Shown: positions 12,191 to 24,444 of the stretch, piece after piece | Layout of the letters: every line of letters starts with the position of its first letter | Numbering within the stretch: the stretch's first letter is position 1 | Assembly: GCF_001540865.1 (NCBI RefSeq) | Contig: NC_033638.1 | Coordinates: 7,630,836-7,694,835, forward strand | From: Ananas comosus | Lineage: Eukaryota > Streptophyta > Magnoliopsida > Poales > Bromeliaceae | DNA length: 64,000 nt | Reading direction: 5' to 3' | Position numbers and translations under genes: made by a program | Notes under the pieces: model-generated | Told to the model about the DNA's origin: nothing | What the model saw: the letters and a program-made list of their open reading frames with translations, nothing else | The model's database searches: none

Positions 12191-13880
12191 ATGAGTTCTC
12201 CTGCAAGCTGGAACCTTGAGATCGAGTCCCCGGTCGCGGCGCCGCGCCTGTTCCGTGCCGCGGTCCTCGACTGGCACAACCTCGCCCCGAAGCTCGCCCC
12301 GGAGATCGTCGTGAGCGCCGCTCCGATCGAAGGCAACGGCGACGTCGGAAGTGTGAGACAGTTCAACTTCTCCCCAGGTACTCATATACAAGAGCTTGCA
12401 TGCTAAGAACACTGCAGTAGTTATAATATTATACGTACATAGAGCCATGTATATATGTTCATGCATGTTTCTGTACACAGATCGTAATTAATGAATCTGA
12501 TCAGATTGAGTCAAAACTCTGATATTAGTAATTCAGAACTGTACGTATATTAATATTATTATTCTCTGATATATTATAAAGGGTCAATTGTTTATATATT
12601 TCTGAAAAAAATTTGACTTTCTGATTTACTCTTCTTAGAAGGCTAATATTGAAAATATTTTTTTTTACATTCCAACATATTTCAAATATATCTCTAGAGT
12701 TAAATTCTGTTAATGAACTATTAGTAATAATTGTTATCTGTATAAAATTGCTATTTTACCTTTTCAAATATACATTTCCATCATCATCGATTTTTCTTAT
12801 TTATCTTTAAATTTAGAGTGAAAAGGATATTTTAATTTTTTTAATTTTAATATATATTTAACTTATATTTAATCTAAATTAACTTAACGAGTGATAACTG
12901 TAGTGGTGTTTTGAAATAACGGAGAAATATAGGAGGCCGGATATATTGGAAAGAAAAAAAAAATAAATGAGATATTTTTGAAATTTAAAAAAATGTATAG
13001 ATGATTATTTTTATTATTAAAATAAAATATTTTTATTTTAAGTGGACTGATTCATATCGGGACGAATTGTTGCGTAATCGCTCACGTGCCATTACGTGAA
13101 AATTACTTTATTAGCACTTTTATTATTGTACCAAATATATATATAATATATAGACAAAATACTCAAATCAGAACAAGTCAAAAGCAACGTTTTTAATTAA
13201 AAAATGTTACTGTTCCGACCAAAATTTTACTGCTTCAACAAATGGTGGTACATATTCTTAGACCCGGTTATCATATTTAATATACACAAATCACATACAA
13301 TAAATTCGATCAATTTTAGCTATAGTTATAGAGAGCAAATTCAATATACAAGCCTTTTTCCAGTAATATTAGAACTGCTAATTAATATCAACTCCCCTTA
13401 TGTTAATTCGCTCGCCTAATTAATGAGTGATTCTCTTATTATGGTTCGGTTTAGATGGTTACTTAATTATACTTCAACTATTTTAGATTGGATTAATGAA
13501 TGATACAGATAAAATATATAGTACTACTAATTAATGTTATTATTATTATATATTATTAACGCATGGTCACTCTTTAATTTGTAGCACTGCCCTTCGCGTA
13601 CACGAAGGAGCGCCTGGACTACGTAGACCACGCCAAGTACGAGACCAAGCAAACCCTGATCGAGGGCGGCGGCATCGGCGTCAAGCTCGAGTCCGCGTCG
13701 TCCCACATCAAGTTCGAGCCCGCGAGCAACGGCGGCTGCGTCTGCAAGGTCGTCGCGACCTACAAGCTCCTCCCGGGCGCCACCGTCGGCGACGAGGTCG
13801 CCAAGGCCAAGGACTCCATCACCAAGATCGTCAAAACTGCTGAGGCATATCTCCTCGCCAACCCAGATGCTTACGTGTAA
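12191..13880 (+). CDS. PR10: PR-10 / Bet v 1 family protein
   Basis: Small cytosolic pathogenesis-related class 10 protein, a hydrophobic-ligand-binding fold induced by stress or defence. Exons 12191-12377 and 13585-13880 give 160 residues, the usual family length. The single intron interrupts codon 63 after its first base, matching the conserved Bet v 1 gene intron at about codon 62-63. The glycine-rich loop is GNGDVG (residues 48-53). The YVDHAKYETKQTLIEGG block corresponds to the Bet v 1 signature, and the C-terminal helix ends AEAYLLANPDAYV. The 1207-base intron is AT-rich and contains a MITE (separate entry). The coding exons are GC-rich against AT-rich flanks. Promoter elements (TATA at 12061 and two W-box-like sites) lie upstream. 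Ligand and any ribonuclease activity cannot be inferred. Confidence 0.95.
12581..13011. mobile_element. MITE family E copy inside the PR-10 intron
   Basis: Begins GGGTCAATTGTTTATATATT and continues with CTTAGAAGGCTAATATTGAA. It matches 52829-53332 along most of its length and the start of the fusion at 30252. In the 52.8-kb copy the ends are inverted (GGAACAATT / AATTATTCC). No open frame is present. The right edge is approximate. Confidence 0.6.
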
Positions 13881-14743
13881 TCTGTTTAATATTGTAGCTA
13901 TGGCTGCTGCTGCTGCTGCCGCTGCTGATACGACTACTATATATTTGAGGTGTGTGGTCAATTGTTATAGTAAAATAAGTTGGAATAATAAGTGTGTTAA
14001 GGAAATTGTTTGTGTGTGAGAGAGAGAAGTGAGTATATATGTACGAGTGTTTTGGGGCTTGTTTTGCGCTCTACCGAGAAAGCTTGTATTAGCTCTTTGT
14101 GTGATTGAGTATTAATAAATAACGTTATTTATTAAAATATAAGTTATGAAAAGTTTAATTTATGCGTTTATTTAAAAAAAAAAAAGAAAAAAGAAATAGC
14201 TCAATAATATGTTCACTTTGTCCCAATAAGAACTCCTCTCACATTATAAGAAACGAAGGTTCAACATAATGTTTTTAAAAAATGGCTACTAAAAAATAAT
14301 ATGAATTTAGGATCAGATTCAGAATAACGAACTAACACATTAAATGCTCACGTAATGTTTTTTTTTTTCCCAAAAAAGATTAATTAAAAATATCATAAAT
14401 TTAGAATCGGATTCAGAATAACTAAATCTCTCTCTCTCTCCTATTTCATATTGTCAGAGAAATTAGCCGCAGGCTTAATTAAATATATAGAAATCACAAA
14501 TTATGTAAATCCAACATCCCCTTACTTTAAACAAAAAAAAAATAAAATAAAAAATAAAATAAAAAATTACACAACCATCTCACCTGCAAAGTTTCCCCTC
14601 CCCCATTTGCTTCCTTTTCACCTTCCCCCACATCAAATCAATCAAATCGAATCAGACCGAACTGAACTGAATTCGAGCTCGAATCCCAACCCGAATCCGA
14701 AATTGAAATCGCGGGTCAAATTCTAAATTTTTAAAATTTTGGT
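13881..14743. other. Convergent spacer between PR-10 and pectinesterase
   Basis: The two genes converge here, so this holds both 3' UTRs. Visible features: GCT/GCC trinucleotides just after the PR-10 stop, an AATAAATAA polyadenylation-like motif near 14110, and a diverged repeat of GGATCAGATTCAGAATAAC at about 14310 and 14405. No other gene seen. Confidence 0.5.
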
Positions 14744-16717
14744 TTAGTGGGTCCGGGTGGGCTGGGACTGGGGCAGCAGGCCGGGGATGTAGGGCACCCC
14801 GGTCCTGGGGATCCAGCGGTGGCCTTGCAGGAAGTGCTCGACGGTGAACTTCTGCGCGTGCTCGTAGCTCACCTTCTTGACCCCCTTCCACGTGGCGCGC
14901 GCGCTGGTGTCGGAGCCTGGGCCCCTGTTGTCCACCTCGGTGTAGAAGCAGGTGCGCAGCCCGTAGTCCCCGAGCCACGGCAGCCAGCCCACGGGGTTGA
15001 TGAGGTCGTCCAGCTGGCACTGGATGTAGAAGGTCCTGGAATACTCCTTCCACGGCCGGCCGAGGTACGTCGGGATCCGGGCCTTGACGGGCTCGAAGCT
15101 GGGGTCGGCGGTGACGGTGCAGTTGTGCAGGATGATCCCCCCCGCGGAGCGCTTCTCCTTGCGGCCCTGCGCGGTGACGATGTTCTGCTGGTTGTCGAGC
15201 GGGCGGCGGACGAGGATGAGGCAGTTCTGGAGCACCACCTGCGCGTTGCCGAAGATGAAGTCGATCGTGCCCGTGACGGTGCAGTCGCGGTAGAACTGGC
15301 GGTAGGCGTGCGTGTAGAGCGTGTCCTGGTAGCCGTCGAACTGGCACTGGTAGAACACCGACAGGTCGCTCTGCACCCGCAGCGCCACCGCCTGGTGGTT
15401 CTCCGCGCCCGCCGAGTTCTCGAACCCCAGGTCGCGGGCGAAGAACCCGTTGCCCACCACGGCTGCAGATCCCAATCCAATCCAATCCAATCCAATCCGT
15501 CAGAATTAGTACAATAAATTCAGAAAAAAAATATAATATGCTGCCGACCGGCATATTTTAAAAAATTTATTGCAGCAGACATGGAGAGATATATATATAT
15601 ATAGTTAGGTTGCGCTTACTGAAGGTGGCGGTGTCCTTGGTGGTGATGTTCTGCCGGAAGTTGCGGTTTCCGGTGACCCGCGTCTTCGTGGGGCCGTCAC
15701 CGTACATGACGACGTTCGTCAAGTCCCGGTCGACCGTGACGTACTCGCTGTACACCCCTTCCTTCACGTAGATCACGAACGCCTCCTCGCTCTTCTTCGG
15801 CACCGTCGCGAGCGCCTCCGTGATCGTCTTGAAGTCGCCGGAGCCGTCCTGCGCCACCGTCACGTTCGGCTTCAGCTGCAGCGGCCCCGCCTGCAGCAGC
15901 CGCCTCTTCCCGGCCGAGACCCACTCCGGAACGGCCGCCTCGCCCTCGCCGTCGGCCTCGAGCAGCCGCCGGCTCATGAAGGGGATGTTCATGCTGCCGA
16001 TGGTGTTCGAGAACTCGTCGACGATCGCGAGGATGTTCGCGGTGAGCTCGGAGGCGCTCTTCAGCGCCTTGCTCATCGACTGCGCCGCGTCGGTGGTGGT
16101 GTTCTCGAAGCCGTCGAGGCAGGTGTCCTGGTAGGTCAGCACGGCCGACAGCCACGTCTTGAGGTCGTCGACGGCCCGCTGGAAGTTGGACATCTCGAAG
16201 CCGCCGAGCTGGTCGAAGGACGTCTTCAGGTCCTCCACCGCGTACTCGAGGAGCTCCCGGCAGTTCTGGAGCGCCCCCGACGTTCTCTTGTCGTGCGCGA
16301 GCTCAGCCAGCGTCTCCGAGTGGTTGAACGCCTGCTGCACGCGCTCCGTCGTCACCTTAAAGATCGCCTGGTGCACGTACACACACGCACGCATGCAAAA
16401 TATATATTGAAATTAGAGGACGATGAAAACTTACAAACTGAATAGCCAACGTATTCAACATATAATAATCTAAATAGAGAGTTATGCGAATATTGCACTC
16501 GACGAACCTTGGCGAGCTCGGTGGGGCTCGTCTGCTGGTAGTCGGTCGGCCTACAAAACTCCTTGATCGCCTTCACCGACGTCGTCATGTGCGGCTCCGA
16601 CTTCGCATTGCTACTGCCGCCGCCGCTGCGGTGCGTGACAACGACGGCGACCGAGGCCACGACGGCCACGAGGAGGACGGCGGAGCCGCCGATCACGGCG
16701 TACTTCTTATTCCCCAT
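14744..16717 (-). CDS. Pectinesterase with N-terminal PMEI-like pro-domain (type I PME)
   Basis: Demethylesterifies cell-wall homogalacturonan. Minus-strand exons 16508-16717, 15620-16367 and 14744-15462 give 558 residues in one frame. Residues 8-28 form a hydrophobic signal anchor. A pectinesterase-inhibitor-like domain spans about 50-195. Two basic processing motifs follow, SRRLL at 202-206 and KRRLL at 224-228, where the pro-region is normally cut by subtilases. The catalytic domain starts near 238. Conserved active-site features are QAVALR (Q343), GYQDTLY (Q365, D366), GTIDFIFGNA (D387) and LGRPWK (R455, W457), so the enzyme part looks intact. Odd point: the pro-domain's first cysteine pair is broken. 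The first Cys is at 55, but CRPTDYQQT runs directly into SPTELAK where related proteins have a second Cys and about a dozen more residues. The gene has high GC. Confidence 0.95.
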
Positions 16718-17471
16718 GGTTATTATTATTACAATTTATTGTTTTTGTAAAGTCCCCTACCCAAGCAAGATAGGGGGGAGTGGGGGGTGGGGGGAATGTT
16801 TTATTACAGTAATGGAGTATTGAGGGGATGACCACAAAGGGTCTTATGGTAATGAAGAGCATTAGTGGGAATGGTGGGGTTAAATAGAGGTGGAGAAGAA
16901 GATCAAAATAGGAGGTTGGGGAGGGAATAGTGGCGAGGTAGAGGGACAACCATAAGAAAAAATAGAGAGCGTGAGCGCTTCTAGCCTAGTTTTGTCCCTG
17001 TTCAAAGGGTTGTGGCTAATTTTGGTTGAACACACGGTTTTCATATATAATAATAAGTGTAGTGAATTAGGATGGAAATCCCCAGTTTTGAGTACAAAAT
17101 TTGATGGTAGAAGAAATATACAGAATTTATCTAAATTATAAATTATTTTAAATCGACTATCGAATTTTTCAAATCTTAATTTTACTATTTTATTTGAGTC
17201 ACTCAATATTATTTTGGCTTTAGAATTTAAGATAATTATTTTAATAAATTTATAGTTGTAAGAATTTTATGAAGTATACCAATAAAGTTTGTAAAGATCA
17301 ACTATGTATTCAAAACTTACAGCCAAAGTGTCGTTGATTGAATTTAAATCAAATAAATTGGAATGTAGGATAATAAATTAAAATTTTCAAAGATTGAATG
17401 GCCAACTAAAAATGATTTATACTTTAGATAATGTTCTATATTTTTTACCAAATTTTAAAATTCTATACAAC
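16718..17471. other. Pectinesterase upstream region and AT-rich spacer
   Basis: Contains the presumed promoter and 5' leader of the minus-strand pectinesterase gene (G-rich on + near 16770-16800, that is C-rich on the gene strand). No gene is seen. From about 17100 the DNA is A/T-rich without a recognised element. Confidence 0.4.
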
Positions 17472-17926
17472 CAGCCCAAAATACTTAAGCTCAGTTATTA
17501 TTATTAGCATGTATGCCTCATATAAACCGATCGAAATCAGTTCCAGTATCTCACCCGATGTGGAACTATTGGGCGTTACAAACTCCCCCTATTTAGACCC
17601 TGACGTTCTCGTCGGGTCCAAACCAGAACGTCAGGGTTCAAACCAGATCACAGACAGATCAGATGATGTGAGATTCTAGAGGTGGCTCCCACCTAACTCG
17701 TTGGAGTAGCACTTTGCCCCGCATAGCACTTAGCTCTCACACTTTCGGTTGGTATTCGGCTCTGATACCAATTGCAACGACCCGACCCGCTAGCAATAAT
17801 AACTCGTTGGGCCCAAACCATCGGCCCAAAATGCTTAAGTCCAGTTATTATTACTAGCGTGTAGGCCTTATATAAATCGATCGAAATCAGTATCCCACCC
17901 GATGTGGGACTATTGGGGACATTACA
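17472..17926 (-). mobile_element. TRIM-type miniature LTR retrotransposon
   Basis: On the minus strand: a 5' LTR at 17773-17926 beginning TGTAATGTCCCC and ending TTGCA; a primer-binding site at 17758-17770 reading TGGTATCAGAGCC, complementary to initiator-methionine tRNA; an internal region of about 190 bases with no coding capacity; a polypurine tract at 17581-17593 (AATAGGGGGAGTT); and a 3' LTR at 17472-17580 beginning TGTAACGCCC. The 3' LTR lacks its last ~45 bases, so no target duplication can be read. The LTRs share GATTTCGATCGRTTTATATRAGGC. The start and PBS order fit the TRIM class of non-autonomous elements. Confidence 0.85.
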
Positions 17927-18321
17927 GTTTGCCAGCATGCACGACCCGACACGACTTTTCAATTTTTTTTCTCTTTAAAATATTTTAAGTTATTTTCTCT
18001 CAATTATAATTAAAATTATCAAAAATTTATTATCTATTTACTAAATAACTAATAATTACTTTATAAGATAATATCAAAAAAATAAAATAACATTAAAAAA
18101 AATAAAATTTAAAATAAAAAAAACGGCTCGCGGCACGGCCTACTCTAGGCCAAGCCCTGTGCCCACTACTAGGCCAGCAAAAGACGGCTCAGCACGTCAT
18201 AGGTCGAATCAGGGCTGCGTCTACTGGGCCGTCTATATGGGTTGTGCTCATAACGCAAAAATTTTGATCTAGAACTTCTGCATTAAAGGGTTTGTGCAGT
18301 TGAAGCTCATCTAATACTCTT

Positions 18322-18795
18322 CAGATCGTTTGGTTAGATATAATAATAAATACAGTGTAACTAGAGATGTATGCAGTTAAAAATACAGCAATTACAATTA
18401 CATGCATCATGTTTGGTTGAATGTAGTAACAAGCGCTGTAATTATAAATAATTTGTTTGGTTGTATGTAGTTGAGAAATAATTTTTAAAATTTTATCATT
18501 ATATATATATAATGATATAATGATAAAATAACCAAAAAATGTAAAAAAAAAATGTTTTTTGTTTAAAAAATATTTAAAAAGGTAAGATTATCTTTTATTT
18601 AAAATTACACTTTTCAATTGGTGCAGTTGGAACTACGGCCAATTTGGGCGTAGTTCTAACTGCTACAGTTGGACCTCTTCCTGTAGTTCCTACCGTAGCA
18701 GTTAAAGTTAAATATATCAAACCAAATACTGAATTTATATTTGTATACAGTTACAACTATTATCCAGTTACAATTATATTTAACGAAACGATCAC
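18322..18795. mobile_element. Foldback/MITE-like element
   Basis: The left side reads GATCGTTTGGTTAGATATAA and the right side reads ATATTTAACGAAACGATC, partly complementary ends. The interior has imperfect complementary stretches around CTACAGTTGGA and a TATATATAATGATATAATG stretch. No coding capacity. Borders are approximate and no target duplication is secure. Confidence 0.5.
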
Positions 18796-19081
18796 CCAGT
18801 CAAAAAAGACCGGTACAAAAATATTTCAACTGTAAAATATATATCATAACTGACCCGCCGAATCTTAAACCATTTACAGCGTTGGTATGGGTGGCACTCG
18901 CACGAGCCAATCACAAGCTTAGAACACAGCTGCAGTTGCACCACAGATCCATTTTTGGACAAACACTTTTTTTGGACCCACCCCAGCCCACTTGTGAGAA
19001 CGGCAAGAGGACAAATCATATAAGGTCGAAAAAAAGCAATTCGATCGTACGTGGAAAGCAGCGTTAGGCTTGTATTTAATA

Positions 19082-19423
19082 GGGAAAACTTCAAAAAAAC
19101 CCCATGTGGTTTCACACTTTTGCATTTTAGTACCCTGTAGTTTGAAGTGTATCAAATTAGTACCCTGTGGTTTCACACTTTATCACTTTAGTACCTTATG
19201 ATTTAAAAAACTATAGGGTACTAACTTGATACAAAATTAAAACCACAGGGTACTAAAGTGATAAAGTGCAAAATCACGGGGTACTAACTTGATACGCTTT
19301 AAACCACAGGGTACTTAAGTGATAAAGTGAGAAACCACGGGGTACTAACTTGATACATTTTAAACCACAGGGTACTAAAGTGAAAAAGTGTGAAACTACA
19401 AGGGAGGTTTTTGAAGTTTTTCC
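19082..19423. mobile_element. Mutator-like MITE (family M) with internal tandem units, copy 1
   Basis: 342-base element between perfect 9-base direct repeats TATTTAATA (19073-19081 and 19424-19432). Ends are inverted: GGGAAAACTTCAAAAA at left and TTTTTGAAGTTTTTCC at right. Nine-base target duplications are characteristic of the Mutator superfamily. The interior is built from repeated units around CACAGGGTACTAAAGTGATAA and GGGTACTAACTTGATAC, spaced about 60 bases. No coding capacity. Confidence 0.85.
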
Positions 19424-20377
19424 TATTTAATAACACAAAATAAAATAGAATTCTACAACATGCACGTCTGAAAACCATTTTTTCATTTTTCTTAACTAGT
19501 CGCATCGCCTTTTTTTATTTTTTATAAAATTTTCTTAAAAATAAATAAAATTTTAGCACTCTTTATAAAGAATTTTAAGAATTATAATTTTTTTTTTATT
19601 ATAGGTTTAGTATTTCTCACAAGCCAAATACTATATTTCAGAATCTCTAATATTTAATTAGGTTTATGTCAAAAATTACACCTTCTGTGAATAATAAGAC
19701 GAGGCTGAGCGCACTAGATAGATGTATTGGAGAAGATGTTAGAGACGAATGAAAAAAAAAAAGGTTAAAGATAAAGGTTAAAGACCAATTCTATAATTAA
19801 TTCTAAAAATTAACGATAAAAAAAATTGGGGCCAAAATAAAAAAAAAAAAAAAAAGAAGGTGGATTTTTCTCAATCTTTATTTCACGTGTTACATCACAT
19901 AACNCCAATAGTGCATTTAATCATTTTATAAATGATTGTACGTTGTTAGTTCGATTAGGACATAATTAGCACGCTATCATTGGGAACCAAAAATATCCCT
20001 ACAACCCCCTAAGTCGAAAATATCTAAAATATTGGAGTCACACAGATAATATATTATTTTCCACTAATCAAATTATATTATTTTTTTAATTTATTTATTC
20101 CATATTTTAATTATATTTTTTTAAAAAATAAATATAATTAACTGGACATAAACGTTATAATTATAACTTGTTACATTGTAAATTTTTTTACTATAATAAA
20201 TAGAAGAATTAAAAATTATTGGCCCGCAAAATATTAATGAGAAAGATGACAAAAATAACTTTGTCATCTTTACTTTTCACTAAGACTACCCCATTTACGT
20301 ATTAATCGAAAATTGAAAGCATGACACAGCATATAGCATTTTTCGCATAAACAAAAAAAAGATTAATTTTATACAGA

Positions 20378-20758
20378 TTTCTTCAAATATAGTAAATTGT
20401 AAATATATTTCTATAAAATTCAACTATTATATATTGTTCCTATAAAAATCTTAATATTTTCAAATATGTCCCTACTGTTAAAATTCATTAGAAAACTTTA
20501 GTTAATCACAGGTTAGATGTTTAACTCTAACTAATTTATGAGATAACTTGATATTTTTGTCTTTTTTATATTATACTATTGTGACTTTTGAAGAGATATA
20601 TTTGTGATGACAAAATTGACATTTTACTTAAAATATAAAGAGGAATATGTATTTAAAAATATTAGAATTTTTAAAGGAATAACATATAAAAGTTGATCTT
20701 TGTAGAAATATGTTTACAATTCATTACATTTGTAGGAACATGAATGCATTTAACCCGA
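20378..20758. mobile_element. MITE family F copy 1
   Basis: Matches, as reverse complement, the block at 29104-29480. A shared core is TTTGTGATGACAAAATTGAC here and its complement there. The right end reads AGGAACATGAATGCATTTAA; the opposite end of the other copy begins GGGTTAAATGTATTCATG. No coding capacity. The left edge is approximate. Confidence 0.55.
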
Positions 20759-20759
20759 C

Positions 20760-22059
20760 AAAAAAATTATTTTCTTATTAGTGCACTCTTTTTATCAGTA
20801 ATAAGACATACTTTGCGCGGTCAAGTAAAAGCTTAATATTTTTGCTCCAGCTTTTATTAGCTCAATAGTATTAGGACTGAACATAATAGCTAACGAGCTC
20901 ATAATAGTAACACTCACTTGATCAAGATTTTTTTTTTTTTCAAAAAAAGGTGCAACTAAAGAAATATATATTCTTTGTAAAATTCTTTCTCATATTTTCT
21001 TTCTCAAAAATAAAATTTTACCCATACACCATAAAACTAAAAATCAGCTTTTTAATTATATTTAAAATTATTAATTACTTTGTCTATCAGACGCTCCGAG
21101 CAATTGCACTCGTATCATGATGAAAGGCTAAATCGCATTTTTAGTCCCCAAACATTAAAGTGCGTGACACTATAGTATTCAAATTTTAGTTTATTTATTT
21201 CTAGCTCAAACTTTGTAATCTATTACAATAAAATTTCATAATCCAATTTAAATAATTAAATAACAATATATCACAAATACAATATTAATATGATAATATT
21301 ATAACCAATAATAATATAATAATTTCTAAAATATTATATTATTATCACATCAGTAAAATATCATAATAAAAAATTGAACTGCAAAATTTAATTATTTATA
21401 TAATTTAAAAACTTTAGATCATAATATATAAGCATTATGTAAAGTTAAAGTTTGAGGACCAAAAAGCACAAATTAGGCTTAAGAAAAGAACCTCATTGAT
21501 GGACCCTACCGCCCCAAGGACAGTAACGGAAACACTAATTAATATATAAAATTTATCTAAACTATTGACCATTTTAATTTTACTAGCAGATTTTTTTTAA
21601 ATTCTAATTATATTTCGATTCTTCAATTCGTCGAATTTGAACCTGAACCGATCAACACCACTCTCAACTTAAAAATTTAAATACATCATTTATTTTCACA
21701 AATTTAATACATTTCACATAATAATAATTTAATTAATTTAAGTTCCAAAGTTAAAAATGCTTTAGCTGACTTAGCCAACTTAAATCAAATAATTTAAAAG
21801 ACTTTGATAGTTAAATTTAAAATTCTGAAAAATTAAACCATAGAATTAAAATAGTTCGTACTCCAGATAAATTAGAAAAGCTATTACAAAAAAAAAAAAG
21901 GAAAAAAAAAAGACACTAAGCACGATCCAACGGCTGAGAGAATAAAAAAAAAAAAGAGAGAGAAATTAATGGATCAAATTAGAAACACGACCAATGTTAA
22001 TTTTCCGCTTCCCCTCCCCTTCCCACAGAGTTTTTTTTGGGAGCACACGGAGAAGGAGA
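20760..22059. other. AT-rich spacer 3' of the J-domain gene
   Basis: No gene seen. Mostly A/T-rich with scattered runs of A or T. About 21120-21480 has the look of an old repeat (self-complementary AATATTATATTATTATCAC-type strings). From 21960 the DNA becomes GC-rich as it enters the 3' UTR of the minus-strand J-domain gene. Confidence 0.4.
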
Positions 22060-24412
22060 TCAGCGCCGCGCCTGGGGATAAGGAGCGACACGTGTCCTGC
22101 GGTGGGCATCGGACGGCCCTCGTCGCGCGTCTCCGTGGGCCCCGCCGTAGCCGTTGCTCGCCCCGTCGCCGCTGATGATCTCCTCCAGCATCTTCTGCAG
22201 ATCCTCCAGCGTATCCGGCGTCTGCCCATTTTTTTTTTTTTTAACAAAAAGAAAAAAAAAATTAAATTTCGATTAATTAATTAATTAATTAATTTCCCGG
22301 CCAAAAAGTAAAAGCGTGCTACTTTTCAATTTTACGGTTTTGCCCCTAGTAGCCTTGCGACTTCGGACAAATCATTGTGTCTACTTGTCCCATCACCAGA
22401 GGAAGCGCTTTAAATTTTCCAAAAATATTATATTTTACTAAATTATTTACAGTTATACAAAAACTAATTTAAATCTAAAAAATTAATAATATGTATTGTA
22501 AAAATTTTATTAGCAATAGCATACAAACTCAGCTTCGTAAAGAAAATATTTTGAACACTTAAAAAAGCATAATGTGGTACAGCAAAGAGTAGAATTATCT
22601 CCTTTCGTACAACAATCACTATAAAATATTAGAAAACTTTGGCTACAGTTATTACAGCTATTTTAGAATATCAAACAAAAGTTAAAAAAAAAAACATTTG
22701 CTTGCTCACAATAATTCTATTTTGATTGGTTCGTGCCTTCGCTTTAATCATGAAATATTGCATTGTACACCCTTAAATAAATTATAAATTTTATATCTTG
22801 CTTATTTAAAAGCTAATTATTTTTTATAATACCCAAAACTCCAAAAAATAATAACAATAATAACTCTTCCTACAGGATGTCTGTAGACGCAGCATATTTC
22901 ACACTACAGCATTTTTCACTTTAAAAAATATGGAAAAACTTCAAAAAAAAACCTCCTGTAGTTTCGTAATTTCTCACTTTGCCCCCTATAGTTTAAAATG
23001 TATCAATTTGCCTCCCTGTGGTTTCGTTTTTATCTTTTCGATTGTTTTTTCGTTAATATTTCGTTAAATTATATATAAAAAACTTCATATACCCATCTAG
23101 ATTTATCAAACATTCACTTTAGTACCCTTTAATTTTAATTTTATTACTGATTTAAAAAAAATAATAATAAAATTGATAAGAAAAAGAGAAAAACAAAACC
23201 ACAGGGAGGGCAAATTGACACATTTTAAACGACAGAGGGGCAAAGTGAGAAACTACGAAACCACAGGGGGGTTTTTTAAGTTTTCCCAAAAAATATTATT
23301 ATATATTGTATAAAATTGACACTTTTCATCCTAAAATTTACAAAGAATTTTTAAAAAATTAGTTTAAAAAATTTTAGAAAAGGGCTTAGACTAGATAAAA
23401 TTTTTGAATAAATGAAGTGCAAGATGTCCACCTAGTCTAGAGATATTACAGATCTCATTGCTCTTTCACTCTAATGAGTCATATAAATTTTACATTCTAT
23501 TCGTCTAAAAATTAAAATTTTTTTAATAATTTTATCAATTATTTTATAATACTAAAAATTTAAAAAATTTAAATTTTTTAAAGTTCTGATAAGATTCATA
23601 TCCTAACTTGGCGACGGAAAGTAAAAATCAGGTTGAAGTAGATTTCTGAGTGAAATAAACACAAAAATATATATAAATTATTTCCTAAAAATAAACAAGG
23701 AATACAAGATAAACCCCCTACACCCGGTGCACGCAAGTTTTTCCAATGGTAAGTCTCGGAGAGAAAATCGGATCGGGTGGCATACCTCATTTTTCACGCT
23801 ATCCATCATCACCAACATCTCTTGCATGAAGTCCGTGAAATCCTGACCGTCCAAAACAACATTACATGACCAAATAAAAAAAATAAAAAAAAAACACAAT
23901 AAAAATCTCCCCCCCCCCCCCCCCACACCAACTTATTACAAAACAAAACCAAAAAATACTAATATTCCCGAAAATGCAACCAAAAAAAAAAGGAAAAAGA
24001 AAAAGAAAAAGAAAAAGAAAAAGAAATTAATTGTGAGAGAAATTAACGAATATCGCGCCTGACGCTGGTCGTCGCCATCCAAGGGGTCGAAGATCCCCGC
24101 GTCGTACATCGCCGCGTTCCCCTTTGTCGGAAGAACTACCACACACACCGCACACCATGTATAATAACCCGTTAGCCGCCGTTACCAAGAAAACGGCAAC
24201 TCGTATCGGCGTCGGAAGTGCACTCACCGGAATACGCCTCCTGATCCGCTGGAACCCGCCGCTTCGCCTCCGCCGCCCGCGTCGGATCTTCGCCCACCGA
24301 TCCGGTGCCACTTCTACGCTCCCCCCGCACAAAAAACACACAACCCCGGAAAAATCACCAAAAATCCCCAAAAATTATACCTCAAAAATCCGAGAACGGG
24401 GGAGAGAGTGAG

Positions 24413-24444
<32 letters not shown>

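Noticed and set aside
14747..15517. 256-codon plus-strand open frame
   Set aside because: Antisense of pectinesterase exon 3, which has all catalytic motifs on the minus strand.
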